From: JAFRXK01 sp045603305
GTDB taxonomy: Bacteria > Bacillota > Clostridia > Lachnospirales > Lachnospiraceae
Direction of reading: 5' to 3'
Length of the DNA: 64,000 bases
Assembly (NCBI GenBank): GCA_045603305.1
Contig: JAZULV010000140.1
Span: 5,926-69,925 of the forward strand
Made by a program: the position numbers and the translations under genes
The notes under the pieces: generated by a model
Told to the model about the DNA's origin: nothing
Seen by the model: only the letters and a program-made list of their open reading frames with translations
Databases searched by the model: none
Part shown: positions 26,194 to 35,395 of the stretch, piece after piece
Layout: each line of letters begins with the position of its first letter
Position numbering within the stretch: position 1 is the first letter of the stretch

Positions 26194-27405
26194 ATGGCAC
26201 GATTTACATTACCTAGAGATTTATATCATGGAAAAGGCTCTCTTGCAGCATTAAAGGATTTTAAAGGTAACAGAGCTATTATTTGTGTTGGTGGCGGCTC
26301 AATGAAACGTTTTGGTTTCCTCGACAAAGCTATTGATTATTTAAAAGAAGCTGGTATGGAAGTTGAAGTTTTTGAAGGTATTGAACCAGACCCATCAGTA
26401 GAAACTGTTATGCGTGGTGCTGAGGCTATGGCTAAATTCGAGCCAGACTGGATTATCGCTATCGGCGGCGGCTCACCTATCGACGCAGCTAAGGCTATGT
26501 GGATTAAGTATGAATATCCAGAGACAACCTTTGAAGATATGTGTAAGGTATTCGGCCTTCCTAAGCTCCGTACAAAAGCACACTTCTGTGCTATTTCATC
26601 TACATCCGGAACTGCAACCGAGGTTACAGCTTTCTCAGTTATCACTGACTACCAGAAAGGTATCAAGTATCCTTTGGCAGACTTTGAGATTACTCCTGAC
26701 GTAGCAATCGTTGACCCTGACCTTGCAGAGACTATGCCTCCTAAGCTTGTTGCCCACACAGGTATGGACGCTATGACCCACGCAGTTGAAGCGTATGTTT
26801 CTACAGCTAATTGCGATTATACAGATCCTCTTGCATTACATGCAATTAAGATGATTAAGGACGATTTAGTTGACTCCTACAATGGAGATATGGATAAGAG
26901 AGATAAGATGCACAACGCTCAGTGTCTTGCTGGTATGGCATTCTCTAATGCTTTACTTGGTATCGTACATTCTATGGCACACAAGACCGGTGCTGCTTTC
27001 GAAGGCAGTCACATCATCCACGGTGCTGCTAACGCTATGTACCTTCCTAAGGTTATCAAATACAACAGTAAAGTTGAAAGTGCAGCTATACGTTATGCTG
27101 AAATCGCTGACCACATTAAGTTAGGTGGCGAGACAGTTGAAGAAAAGGTTGACTTACTCATTGCATTCCTTAGACAGATGAGTGCAGATTTGAATATACC
27201 TCATTGTATTAAGAACTATGGTGCAGACGGACTTCCGGCAGAAGTTGGTTTCGTACCTGAGGACGTATTCCTCGCTAAGCTTCCTGACATTGCAGCAAAT
27301 GCAATTCTCGATGCCTGCACAGGATCTAATCCTAGACAGCCATCACAGGAAGAGATGGAAAAGCTTCTTAAGTGTTGTTACTACGACACAGAAGTAGACT
27401 TCTAA
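26194..27405 (+). CDS. Iron-containing alcohol dehydrogenase
   Basis: NAD(P)-dependent dehydrogenase of 403 residues, group III. The ATG at 26194 follows AGGAGG by seven bases; the open frame upstream has no family resemblance. The nucleotide-binding part has IGGGSPIDAAKA and SSTSGTATEVTAFSV; the iron site is in HTGMDAMTHAVEAYVS, VHSMAHKTGAAFEGSHIIHGAANA. Related enzymes are butanol and ethanol dehydrogenases of fermenting clostridia, which regenerate NAD+ by reducing aldehydes. Strong ribosome site and codon use suggest high expression. A palindrome in the leader hints at carbon control. Confidence 0.93.
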   Translation: MARFTLPRDLYHGKGSLAALKDFKGNRAIICVGGGSMKRFGFLDKAIDYLKEAGMEVEVFEGIEPDPSVETVMRGAEAMAKFEPDWIIAIGGGSPIDAAKAMWIKYEYPETTFEDMCKVFGLPKLRTKAHFCAISSTSGTATEVTAFSVITDYQKGIKYPLADFEITPDVAIVDPDLAETMPPKLVAHTGMDAMTHAVEAYVSTANCDYTDPLALHAIKMIKDDLVDSYNGDMDKRDKMHNAQCLAGMAFSNALLGIVHSMAHKTGAAFEGSHIIHGAANAMYLPKVIKYNSKVESAAIRYAEIADHIKLGGETVEEKVDLLIAFLRQMSADLNIPHCIKNYGADGLPAEVGFVPEDVFLAKLPDIAANAILDACTGSNPRQPSQEEMEKLLKCCYYDTEVDF

Positions 27406-27460
27406 TTAACGCTTATTAGACAAAACATCCTTTTGTTTTTTTTCATTCCTAACCCCAAGT

Positions 27461-27488
27461 AGAAAGGCTGCCTTATGGCAGCCTTTCT
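27461..27488 (+). terminator. Hairpin after the alcohol dehydrogenase
   Basis: AGAAAGGCTGCC pairs perfectly with GGCAGCCTTTCT around TTAT, with outer CCCC/GGGG pairs. No T run follows, so it may stabilise the 3' end rather than terminate by itself. Confidence 0.55.
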
Positions 27489-27497
27489 GCGTGGGGT

Positions 27498-27550
27498 AAA
27501 AAATACGGCATAAGTATCTGACTTCAATATACAGTCAATTACTTATGCCG
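27498..27550 (-). terminator. Terminator of the response regulator gene
   Basis: CGGCATAAGTA (27506-27516) pairs with TACTTATGCCG (27540-27550); a T run follows on the minus strand. Confidence 0.75.
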
Positions 27551-27567
27551 GATATACACAACCTATA

Positions 27568-28188
27568 TTATTTTCTCTCCAGATAAAACACCGCAAGCTG
27601 AGTTCTGTCCCTAAGCTCTAATTTCTCAAGTATGGTACTTATGTAATTCCTCACCGTACCCTCGCTTAAATACAGTTGCTCTGATATTTCTTTATTGTTA
27701 AGCCCTTTTGCTACAAGTTCGATTACATTCTTTTCACGTTCATTTATATCGTAATCTGCCCAGTCAAACTCTTTGCTTCCACTCATCAGCTGTGGAAGCT
27801 TGGTTACAATTTCGCTTCCAAACACACTCTGTCCCGACATAACTGCCTTTAGTGCCGGAGGAATTGTCTCCACGTTCTGCTTTATAATATAGCCCTTCGC
27901 TCCTATTCTCAATGCCTTAATAATATACTCATTATCTGAAAATGTAGTTAGATAAAGAATTCTGGCATCCGGGTGCTTACCTAGTATCTGCTCTCCGGCA
28001 TCAAGACCACTCATTCCTGCCATCTGAATATCCATCAGCATAATATCCGGATGTTCCATTTCATACAAACTGATTGCTTCTTCGCCGCTTGTGCCTACTG
28101 CCACAACCTCTATGTCCTTTTCCGCCTGCAGTATAGTCTTTAGCGACAGGCATACGAATTTATCATCATCAATTATAACTATCCTCAT
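27568..28188 (-). CDS. NarL/LuxR-type response regulator
   Basis: DNA-binding response regulator of 206 residues. The receiver domain (1-120) has the acidic pocket IDDD, phospho-acceptor Asp53 in IMLMDIQM, a Thr in YLTTF and Lys in GYIIKQN. Residues about 140-200 form a LuxR helix-turn-helix (EREKNVIELVAKGLNNKEISEQLYLSEGTVRNYISTILEKL). It lies 56 bp downstream of the sensor kinase on the same strand, so the two form a two-component pair. The ABC exporter operons on either side are possible targets, but there is no direct evidence. Confidence 0.93.
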   Translation of the reverse strand: MRIVIIDDDKFVCLSLKTILQAEKDIEVVAVGTSGEEAISLYEMEHPDIMLMDIQMAGMSGLDAGEQILGKHPDARILYLTTFSDNEYIIKALRIGAKGYIIKQNVETIPPALKAVMSGQSVFGSEIVTKLPQLMSGSKEFDWADYDINEREKNVIELVAKGLNNKEISEQLYLSEGTVRNYISTILEKLELRDRTQLAVFYLERK

Positions 28189-28244
28189 TACAAATCCTCC
28201 GTACTTGCTTAAATATATACCAGATTGAAATCTTGCTGCCCGGG

Positions 28245-29315
28245 TTATTGTTTCACACCGGTCTTCGGTATTGAAATAAATATCCTAAAGCCCTTGTTGT
28301 TATCAGTTCTAAAGGTTCCGCCAAAGGCATCTACCCTGTCCTTCATATTCTGGAGCCCGATACCGTCGCCCTTCTTTGCCACTTTCTTAGTGCCGTTGTC
28401 ATCTATAATAAGCTGGTAAAAGCCCGGATGTTCCAGCACTGATATATGTGCCTCGTTGGCATCGCTGTGCTTTGCAATATTGGAAAGAGCTTCTTTTGTA
28501 ATTGCAATAAAACAGTACTTAATCTCCTTCGGCAAGTTATCAGCATCATAGTTTAACTTCACCGGACAAAATGCAAACTCGTCAATCAGCATACATAAAT
28601 TTATCCTTAAATCAATGGACTCGTCGTGCAAATCATGAACGCTGCTTCGTATATTGTCCATGGCGTCAGAAAGGGTGTCCTTTACTGCCAGCAAATGTTC
28701 CCCGGTCTCCTTATTTTCCGAGCAGATAATCTGCAACGCACCTACCTGCAATATCGCTCTTGTAAGCAGATGTCCTACATTATCGTGGATTTCCCTGGCT
28801 ATACGATTACGCTCACTTAATGTTGCAAGTCTTACCTCGTAATCCTGCTTCTCCATAAGCTCTCGATTTTTTCTCTCAAGTGCCATGGAATGTTCCTTTG
28901 TCTCGTCCTGCAATACAAAATAATTGTTGGTAACATTCTCATAAGTTCCGGTGCGGTAACTCATCCACGCTGCCAATACACATATTATTACTACTCCAAA
29001 CAGCTGTATCGGCTCTGCACGAGTTATACCCGCAAGAAGAGGTACTATCCAGCAAAGCTTTATCAATCTGTACTTATCACTAAAGCAATCATAAACTATA
29101 AGCGGCAGAAATATAAATAGGCCTGCATAAAAAATACTTATCACAATAAAACATAAGCAAATCCACCTTGAAATATTACTCTCAAAATAACTGCAAAGTG
29201 CACTAAAAGACACCGCAGCCAAAAACCCTATAATCGTTCCTAAATTAATCGGCTTCAAAAACGCACAGAATACACATAAAAGCAGTATCAGTCCTTTTTC
29301 CGCAAACTTATTCAC
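28245..29315 (-). CDS. Sensor histidine kinase, HisKA_3 type
   Basis: Membrane kinase of 356 residues. The GTG at 29315 is preferred because GGAGG lies eight bases upstream; a TTG five codons earlier would lie over that site. The N-terminal 125 residues hold four to six transmembrane segments without a large external domain. Then comes a short coiled coil and the HisKA_3 motif REIHDNVGHLLT with the phosphorylated histidine near residue 177. The HATPase domain (about 255-350) has KEALSNIAKHSDA and GDGIGLQNMKDRV. This DesK/LiaS-like group often senses envelope state. Partner: the regulator at 27568. Confidence 0.9.
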   Translation of the reverse strand: MNKFAEKGLILLLCVFCAFLKPINLGTIIGFLAAVSFSALCSYFESNISRWICLCFIVISIFYAGLFIFLPLIVYDCFSDKYRLIKLCWIVPLLAGITRAEPIQLFGVVIICVLAAWMSYRTGTYENVTNNYFVLQDETKEHSMALERKNRELMEKQDYEVRLATLSERNRIAREIHDNVGHLLTRAILQVGALQIICSENKETGEHLLAVKDTLSDAMDNIRSSVHDLHDESIDLRINLCMLIDEFAFCPVKLNYDADNLPKEIKYCFIAITKEALSNIAKHSDANEAHISVLEHPGFYQLIIDDNGTKKVAKKGDGIGLQNMKDRVDAFGGTFRTDNNKGFRIFISIPKTGVKQ

Positions 29316-29417
29316 CGGCCATTCCTCCAAAAGTTCATATTACACTATTAACATTAAAACATTTCAAAACCAGACTTCATTCAATATAACTTTCTATAAT
29401 AGCTTTTTGCTGAATTT

Positions 29418-30926
29418 CTATTTTAGTTTATATGTTCTATTACTATTTGCACCCATTGGTGCAACATCTTTCATTTCATTCAGCAACACTCTTGTTCTTG
29501 CAGGACTTAAGCCAATATACTCTGCAATATCGCTTGTTTTTGATTCGCCATTCTGTTCAAGATATAATTTAATTTTCTCGATATTTTCTATTGTTTTCTT
29601 CGCTTGTTTTTTATCGCTTGCTTTCTTCGCTTGTTTTTTATCGCTTGCTTTCTTCGCTTGTTTTTTATCGCTTGCTTTCTTCGCTTGTTTTTTCACAAAA
29701 GAAAGTGACAATACTGTTCTATCCGGATCAAATTTTTCTTCAATCACCGGCTCTTCCCAACCTTCATCTTCCCAAACATTAAAAATGTTCGGTACTCCAC
29801 TACCGGCACGTTCACCAATGTTGATGAGATTAAACATTTTCATAAGTGCCTTGTTTCGCGGATCAGATTCGCCACCAATACGCATCTGCTTTTTACCGGT
29901 TCTTACGTAACCGGGATTTGCAAAAACCAGTTTATCCGGCTCTTTTCTGATTACAACACCTCGTAAACCATGATAATCTGCATTAATCAGACAATTTGCT
30001 AATGCCTCACGAAGTGCCTTATGTACCGGAGTATCATCAATGCGTTCACCACCGGACATTTTAAACGGCACCTTAACATCTTTAATAATCTTGTTATATA
30101 CCCTAAAATAAAAGTCACACACATTTCCGGACCATTCACCGGAACCGGATTGCAATCTGTCACTCCAGCGTGTTGTAGGGTCTGTCTCTTCTCTATAATC
30201 TAAAAAATACTCCGGGAAATGCCGCACAATGTTGTACTCATCCCCAAACATAAGCATACCTGCCGCTGTCGGGTGCAATTGTCCATCTTCATCAGAAATT
30301 GCAGCCGCACCAATGCTTCTCAAATATTCATGGTCGCTCAAACGTTCAAAAGGATGTCCTTCCTTTAAAGAACGATGGCTGTTACGATATCCATGAATGG
30401 TATCATAATTCAAATCCTCCATAGGAACCTTATCAAGTACTTCCATATCCATGGTTCGCTCTGTCTGGTCACGGAGCATGGCTTTTACCTGTAATCTGGT
30501 ACAATGGTAATCACCCTCATAATTTCTACGGAAGGTACCATTAAAAATATCGTTGTTGATGTATACCGGCTTCTGCTCTCTCTTTGCCATAGGCACATAA
30601 ATAACCATGATAACATCTTTATTGTCTCCCACTTCATAAGTCTGTACATCATCTTCCGACAACAGATTAATATTTACTTTCTTAGAATTATTAATAGTAT
30701 CCCAAAAATCTTTACAGAGCTTTGAGGTATTTTGTAGACCAGTAGTTTTCCAACTGCCATCTTTTTCTTCCTTTACACCAAGGATAATAACACCACCATA
30801 ACAGTTTGCAAAAGCTGAATAAGTGTCCCATAAAGAAATAGGTAAACCACCATTTGCTTTTTTCACTTCTCTTCTGTTATCTTCTCTGTATTCATCAAAT
30901 TGTGAAATGTCAAACATATCTGCCAT
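29418..30926 (-). CDS. AlbA_2 (Schlafen-like) domain protein with tandem-repeat linker
   Basis: Protein of 502 residues. Residues about 10-130 are an AlbA_2/divergent AAA-4 domain (FREDNRREVKKA-like start, GGVIILGVKEE). About 250-400 is the HATPase-related C-terminal part (HKALREALANCLINADYH, AGSGVPNIFNVW). Residues about 415-450 are four copies of KKQAKKASD, encoded by 27-bp repeats. The last 50 residues form a winged helix (SKTSDIAEYIGLSPARTRVLLNEM). GGAGGAG precedes the ATG. Such proteins are usually annotated as transcriptional regulators; the DNA target is unknown. Confidence 0.82.
   Translation of the reverse strand: MADMFDISQFDEYREDNRREVKKANGGLPISLWDTYSAFANCYGGVIILGVKEEKDGSWKTTGLQNTSKLCKDFWDTINNSKKVNINLLSEDDVQTYEVGDNKDVIMVIYVPMAKREQKPVYINNDIFNGTFRRNYEGDYHCTRLQVKAMLRDQTERTMDMEVLDKVPMEDLNYDTIHGYRNSHRSLKEGHPFERLSDHEYLRSIGAAAISDEDGQLHPTAAGMLMFGDEYNIVRHFPEYFLDYREETDPTTRWSDRLQSGSGEWSGNVCDFYFRVYNKIIKDVKVPFKMSGGERIDDTPVHKALREALANCLINADYHGLRGVVIRKEPDKLVFANPGYVRTGKKQMRIGGESDPRNKALMKMFNLINIGERAGSGVPNIFNVWEDEGWEEPVIEEKFDPDRTVLSLSFVKKQAKKASDKKQAKKASDKKQAKKASDKKQAKKTIENIEKIKLYLEQNGESKTSDIAEYIGLSPARTRVLLNEMKDVAPMGANSNRTYKLK
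29595..29695. repeat. 27-bp tandem repeat inside the AlbA_2 gene
   Basis: About 3.7 copies of a 27-bp unit containing TTTCTTCGCTTGTTTTTTAT plus CGCTTGC. The copies are nearly identical and keep the reading frame, encoding KKQAKKASD. Near-perfect identity suggests recent expansion by slippage or recombination. Confidence 0.9.
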
Positions 30927-31277
30927 CTAACTCCTCCCCCTTCTGTCTTTGTAACTAATTCCTTCTATAAGCTCTATTATTTATATATTGCCTTCATAAT
31001 ACCACATATATTCCATGAGATAATAATCTTCTTAATGTCAATATTATAAACATATTCATTGCCAAAATCAACACAGCCATTAATCATACATCCGTATTTC
31101 ACACTATAGAACCCCACATAATACGCCTGTTCCTATATTTCTTATGATTATTGTTTTTAACCTTCGAACAGACAATTTCACATCTTACTCTCGTTTTTAA
31201 GTAATATTCATTTATTAGTTGTTCAGCCGATAATCATAGTAGTATATAGTCGCAGCTTCTAAGGAAGTAATCTATTG

Positions 31278-31328
31278 TGACAATTTGAATTTAACATATG
31301 ACATTTGTCATTCAAAAAATGACCCTTT
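31278..31328 (+). promoter_or_regulatory. Three TGAC-type repeats at 21-bp spacing
   Basis: TGACAATTTG (31278), TGACATTTGT (31299) and TGACCCTTTT (31320) are spaced by exactly 21 bp, two helical turns. The middle copy is part of the inverted repeat ATGAC, ATTT, GTCAT (31298-31311). The last copy ends just before the -35. This suggests an activator binding one face of the DNA. The rest of 30927-31277 shows nothing recognisable. Confidence 0.55.
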
Positions 31329-31332
31329 TCAC

Positions 31333-31361
31333 TTACAAACCGTAAAAAATCACTGTACAAT
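31333..31361 (+). promoter_or_regulatory. Promoter of the ABC exporter operon
   Basis: Weak -35 TTACAA (31333-31338), 17-bp spacer, -10 TACAAT (31356-31361). The poor -35 next to the repeats fits an activator-dependent promoter. Confidence 0.5.
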
Positions 31362-31412
31362 AAAACCAACATAAATGATATTTGAGTGCATTAAGCACAG
31401 AACGGAGGATAT

Positions 31413-32342
31413 ATGATAGAAGTTAACAATCTGGTAAAGAGATATGGCAGCCTTGTTGCCCTTGACCATTTCAATTTAAACGTACAGAAGGGTGAAATCT
31501 TTGGTCTTCTCGGACCAAACGGAAGCGGTAAAACCACCGCCATAAACTGTATGCTTTCACTTTTAAGCTACGATAAGGGTGACATCAAACTCTTCGGAGA
31601 AAAGGTATCTCCTACTAATTATAATATAAAGAAGCGTATCGGTGTGGTAATGCAGAATGTAGCAGTATTTAACGAACTGACTGTTTACGAAAATATTGAT
31701 TATTTCTGCGGGCTTTACGAAACCGACAAAGCTAAACGTAAAGCAATGGTTGAAGACGCAATTGAATTTGTAGGCCTTGGTGACTACAAGAAGTTCCTGC
31801 CTAAAAAGCTCAGCGGTGGTCTTCTCCGTCGTCTTAACATTGCCTGCGGTATCGCCCACAAGCCGGAGCTTATCTTCTTCGATGAGCCTACGGTGGCTGT
31901 TGACCCACAGAGCAGAAACAGTATCCTTGAAGGCATAATGAAGCTTAACAAAAATGGTGCAACTATTATTTATACATCTCATTATATGGAAGAGGTTGAG
32001 CAGCTCTGCTCCCGAATTATGATTATGGATAAGGGTAAGGAGATTGCGACCGGTACCAAGGAAGAGCTTAAATCAATGATAAGAACAGGCGAAAAGGTTA
32101 CTGTTGAATTATACGAGCTTCCTTCCGACGTTTTAGACCAGATACGAGGCATCGACGATGTAATAAGTGCTGAATATGATGACTGCAAGCTTACTGCAAA
32201 CTGCAAAATCAACGGTCACTCATTAATCGCAATCTTAGATTTGCTTCGTAAGAATAATATAACCTTTGGCCGTGTATTCTCCGAGCCGCCTACATTAAAC
32301 GACGTGTTCTTAGAGATTACCGGAAAACAGTTAAGAGATTAG
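31413..32342 (+). CDS. ABC transporter ATP-binding protein
   Basis: ATPase of 309 residues. Walker A GPNGSGKTT at about 36-44, signature LSGGLLRRL, Walker B LIFFDEPTVAVD, switch His in YTSHYMEE. About 80 C-terminal residues after 230 form the accessory domain common in drug and lantibiotic exporters of the DrrA/CcmA type. GGAGG precedes the ATG. First gene of a three-gene operon with two ABC-2 permeases, so it likely drives a heterodimeric exporter. Confidence 0.92.
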   Translation: MIEVNNLVKRYGSLVALDHFNLNVQKGEIFGLLGPNGSGKTTAINCMLSLLSYDKGDIKLFGEKVSPTNYNIKKRIGVVMQNVAVFNELTVYENIDYFCGLYETDKAKRKAMVEDAIEFVGLGDYKKFLPKKLSGGLLRRLNIACGIAHKPELIFFDEPTVAVDPQSRNSILEGIMKLNKNGATIIYTSHYMEEVEQLCSRIMIMDKGKEIATGTKEELKSMIRTGEKVTVELYELPSDVLDQIRGIDDVISAEYDDCKLTANCKINGHSLIAILDLLRKNNITFGRVFSEPPTLNDVFLEITGKQLRD

Positions 32343-32355
32343 ATTGGAGGACAAA

Positions 32356-33495
32356 ATGTTCTGGCACATATATAAATATAAATTATTAAGTACATTCAGA
32401 GATTTTGCCGGTCTGGTATGGACATTAATATTTCCGCTTGTACTTTCAACTTTATTTTTCTTTGCCTTTTCATCAATTGATGAAGCAAATCAGTTTAAGT
32501 TAATTCCTATCTGCGTGGTAAATGACTCAGAATTTGAAGCAGATGTCGTTTTCAAATCAACTATTGAAACCCTCTCCAAAGAGAGTGACGAGCAGATGTT
32601 TATTACAACTTACACAGATGTTGACACCGCAGATAAGATGCTTAAAAACAGTGAAATCGAAGGCTATATACAAATCATAGATGGCAGTCCGTCATTAAAG
32701 GTTAAAGCAAACGGTCTTAACCAGACAATACTTAAAAGCTTTCTTGACCAGTATATTCAGACCAGAAGCAGCATGGAAACTATTTTGAAGGAGCATCCTG
32801 AAAAGGCAGAAAGCCTTGCAGAGATGTTCAGCAGAGAAAATATCACCAAAGAAGTTTCTCTCACAAAGAACCCTCAGACTGATACGGTAAATTACTATTA
32901 CGCACTGCTGGCTATGGTAAGTCTTTATGGCGGCTTTCAGGGGCTTCAGATAATAACACACCTGCAGGCGAACCTTTCAGCACTTGGGGCAAGACGTACA
33001 TCATCAGCTGCAAAGCGTTACCAGCTTGTAATTTTCGATTTATTAGGCGGAGTAACAGCCCACTTTATATGCCTGATGGTAGTTGTGGCATACATGCAGT
33101 TTATTCTCGGCATTAACTTCGGCAATAAATTAGGCCTTGTAATACTTACCTGCCTTGTAGGAAGCCTTACCGGCGTGTCCTTCGGTGCTTTAGTATCGGT
33201 AAATAACAAGCTTAAATTCGCAGCTAAAACCGCAGTAATTATTGCCATAACCATGATAGCAAGCTTCTTATCCGGACTTATGGTAACCGGTATTAATTAT
33301 ACAGTAATGCAGAAAGCACCTATAGTAGCATGGCTCAACCCTGCTGCCCGTATCACTGACGCATTTTATTGTCTGTATTACTACGACTCCTATGACCGCT
33401 ATTTCCTTAACATCGGAATTTTGCTTGTAATGTCTGTAGTAATGTTCGGACTGACCACTATATTTGTAAGGAGACAGAAATATGCAAGTATTTAA
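32356..33495 (+). CDS. ABC-2 type permease, first subunit
   Basis: Membrane protein of 379 residues. The ATG at 32356 follows GGAGG by five bases; a TTG start earlier overlaps the ribosome site. One helix at about 18-38, an external domain to about 175, then five helices (for example LGGVTAHFICLMVVVAYMQF and LVIGIL-like segments). It starts 13 bp after the ATPase gene and overlaps the next permease gene by 14 bp. The pair probably forms the membrane part of one exporter. Confidence 0.85.
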   Translation: MFWHIYKYKLLSTFRDFAGLVWTLIFPLVLSTLFFFAFSSIDEANQFKLIPICVVNDSEFEADVVFKSTIETLSKESDEQMFITTYTDVDTADKMLKNSEIEGYIQIIDGSPSLKVKANGLNQTILKSFLDQYIQTRSSMETILKEHPEKAESLAEMFSRENITKEVSLTKNPQTDTVNYYYALLAMVSLYGGFQGLQIITHLQANLSALGARRTSSAAKRYQLVIFDLLGGVTAHFICLMVVVAYMQFILGINFGNKLGLVILTCLVGSLTGVSFGALVSVNNKLKFAAKTAVIIAITMIASFLSGLMVTGINYTVMQKAPIVAWLNPAARITDAFYCLYYYDSYDRYFLNIGILLVMSVVMFGLTTIFVRRQKYASI

Positions 33496-34693
33496 AACCT
33501 GCTTAATTATTATGAAGCGCCACATTGGTGCAATACTCACTTACCTGTTAATATTTATTCCTTTTTCAGTTGTTATCTCCTCCCTCTATACAGAGCAGAA
33601 TATCACAAGCTTTGAAGAAGCAAAGCCTGACTACACTATAATAAACCGTGACGAAGAATCACCAATAATTAACGGTCTGATTGAATATCTTAAAGACAAA
33701 GGTAACAACGTTGTGCTTGAAGATGATAAAGAAACTCTGCAGGACGCTAACTTCTTCCACGAAACAGAATACATTGCAATAATTCCTGAGGGTTTTAACG
33801 AAAAACTGTTCACAGATGAGGAAATGTCAATAGAAACTGTATCCTCACCGGACTCTATAGACGGATATTATCTTGATATACTTATAAATCAGTACTTCAA
33901 TCTTACAACAGGCTATTACACGGCAGATTCATCTTTAAGCCAAGAGCAGATTGTAAAAAATGTATTAAATGATTTATCTAAAGGCTCTGACGTAGAAATG
34001 GTACAATATTCAGAAAGCACACCTGTGCCGGATGGTTTTAAATCTTTTTACAGATTTTTGCCTTACATTATTATGATACTTATTATTCTGTGTACCAGCA
34101 CTGTAATCATGGCTTTTTCGCAGACAGAGGTTCGTATGCGCAATATGAGCAGCCCGCTAAAATCATTAAGCTTAAGCTTCCAGCTTATGCTCTACAATAT
34201 ACTTGTCAGCATAGGCTGCTGGTTACTCTTAAATGGCTTTGGACTAATAATTCACTCCGGCAAATTACCTGACATTGATATAAGAGCTTTAGGACTTATT
34301 TTATTAAACAGTTTTATGTATATGATTGTTACAATGTCACTTTCCCTACTGGTATGCAGTTTTATAAAAGATATGAACACACAGAATTCTATTGCAAATA
34401 TATTATCCCTGGCACTATGCTTTTTAGGCGGTTCCTTTGTACCGTTGGAGCTTTTAGGAAGCAATATACTGGCAGTATCAAAATTCACTCCGGCTTACTG
34501 GTACAATGTATCACTGGATGGTATATGTGCATTATCAGACTATAGTTTTACTGCTTTAAAGCCTGTTTTAACTAATATGCTTATCCAGCTTGGTTTTGCA
34601 GTTGCATTCATTTGTATCTCACTGGTAATCGGTAAACGTAACAATAGTTCTGAAAAATCCTTTGGAAGTGTAAGAAGTTCGGTCGAGATGTAA
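33482..34693 (+). CDS. ABC-2 type permease, second subunit
   Basis: Membrane protein of 403 residues with the same plan as its neighbour: helix at about 14-35, external domain (about 38-180) and five or six C-terminal helices from about 190 to 385, ending in a charged tail. AAGGAG lies within the end of the previous gene, so translation is coupled. Last gene of the operon; a terminator follows at 34706. Confidence 0.85.
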   Translation: MQVFKTCLIIMKRHIGAILTYLLIFIPFSVVISSLYTEQNITSFEEAKPDYTIINRDEESPIINGLIEYLKDKGNNVVLEDDKETLQDANFFHETEYIAIIPEGFNEKLFTDEEMSIETVSSPDSIDGYYLDILINQYFNLTTGYYTADSSLSQEQIVKNVLNDLSKGSDVEMVQYSESTPVPDGFKSFYRFLPYIIMILIILCTSTVIMAFSQTEVRMRNMSSPLKSLSLSFQLMLYNILVSIGCWLLLNGFGLIIHSGKLPDIDIRALGLILLNSFMYMIVTMSLSLLVCSFIKDMNTQNSIANILSLALCFLGGSFVPLELLGSNILAVSKFTPAYWYNVSLDGICALSDYSFTALKPVLTNMLIQLGFAVAFICISLVIGKRNNSSEKSFGSVRSSVEM

Positions 34694-34705
34694 ATATATA
34701 AATTC

Positions 34706-34757
34706 AGTGGCCTTGCCTCACAGATTCATTAATCTATGAAGCAAAGGCCACTTTGTT
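34706..34757 (+). terminator. Terminator of the ABC exporter operon
   Basis: AGTGGCC (34706-34712) pairs with GGCCACT (34746-34752) with more pairs inside (TTGC/GCAA, AGATT/AATCT), followed by TTTG. Confidence 0.7.
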
Positions 34758-34846
34758 TGAAAGCCGGTATTAAATCGTTAGCCGTGCGCACAAAAAACTT
34801 CTTCAAGAGTAGAATCAAATTACTTCAAATCTGTTTAGTCTTACAA

Positions 34847-35395
34847 TTACTCTCCACTCAACTTTTTCTTGTACTGCCAATACTGCATGCCAAACGCTAC
34901 AAAAAGTATTACATATATAACTAATAAAATTAAAAACATAATCGGCAACGGACTAAAAAAACCACTTAGCAAAGTCTGACTAATAAGCTGTGGTATCAGG
35001 ATACAGCAAAAAATAATTAATAATGGAATCATTCTTCCTTTGAAAACTCTTCTCATCATATCCAATCGTGAATTATCATCACAGAATATACCTTCATCTT
35101 CTTTTAATTCAGATGCCGGCTTTCTAAAATAGCTATAACCTACAAAATCCAGAATATGCTCCCAGCCACAGTCTGCAAACATTTGTACATACTCATCTTT
35201 ATTAGCAAGACCTTCATGATTGTAATCCAACTGGTAAACGACGTTTTCCGGCTCACATTTTACAAACTGATAAAAACCCGGAAATATAACATTAGTAAAC
35301 TTCCAACCTTCTTTATGTCTCTTCTGTAAATATATCTGCTCTTTTTCATACTCCGGTATTGTAAAAAATCTAAATTCCGTCTTAATGTTCTTCAT
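34847..35395 (-). CDS. DUF2812 domain membrane protein
   Basis: Protein of 182 residues. Residues about 5-105 match DUF2812 (FRFFTIPEYEKEQIYLQKRHKEGWKFTNV, YQLDYN, FADCGWEHILDFVGYSYFRKP). Two transmembrane segments follow (about 118-138, 145-168) and a basic tail. DUF2812 genes are almost always next to a PadR regulator, as here, where the ATG overlaps the PadR stop (TAATG). The molecular role is not known. Confidence 0.85.
   Translation of the reverse strand: MKNIKTEFRFFTIPEYEKEQIYLQKRHKEGWKFTNVIFPGFYQFVKCEPENVVYQLDYNHEGLANKDEYVQMFADCGWEHILDFVGYSYFRKPASELKEDEGIFCDDNSRLDMMRRVFKGRMIPLLIIFCCILIPQLISQTLLSGFFSPLPIMFLILLVIYVILFVAFGMQYWQYKKKLSGE

Noticed and set aside
27461..27488. Standard intrinsic terminator of the alcohol dehydrogenase
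   Set aside because: The stem is strong but no T run follows, so it is listed only as a probable 3' hairpin.
29595..29695. CRISPR array
   Set aside because: The repeats are directly joined without spacers and keep a reading frame.
33018..33540. Minus-strand open frames inside the ABC permease genes
   Set aside because: Shadows of the real genes, which show clear families and coupled starts.
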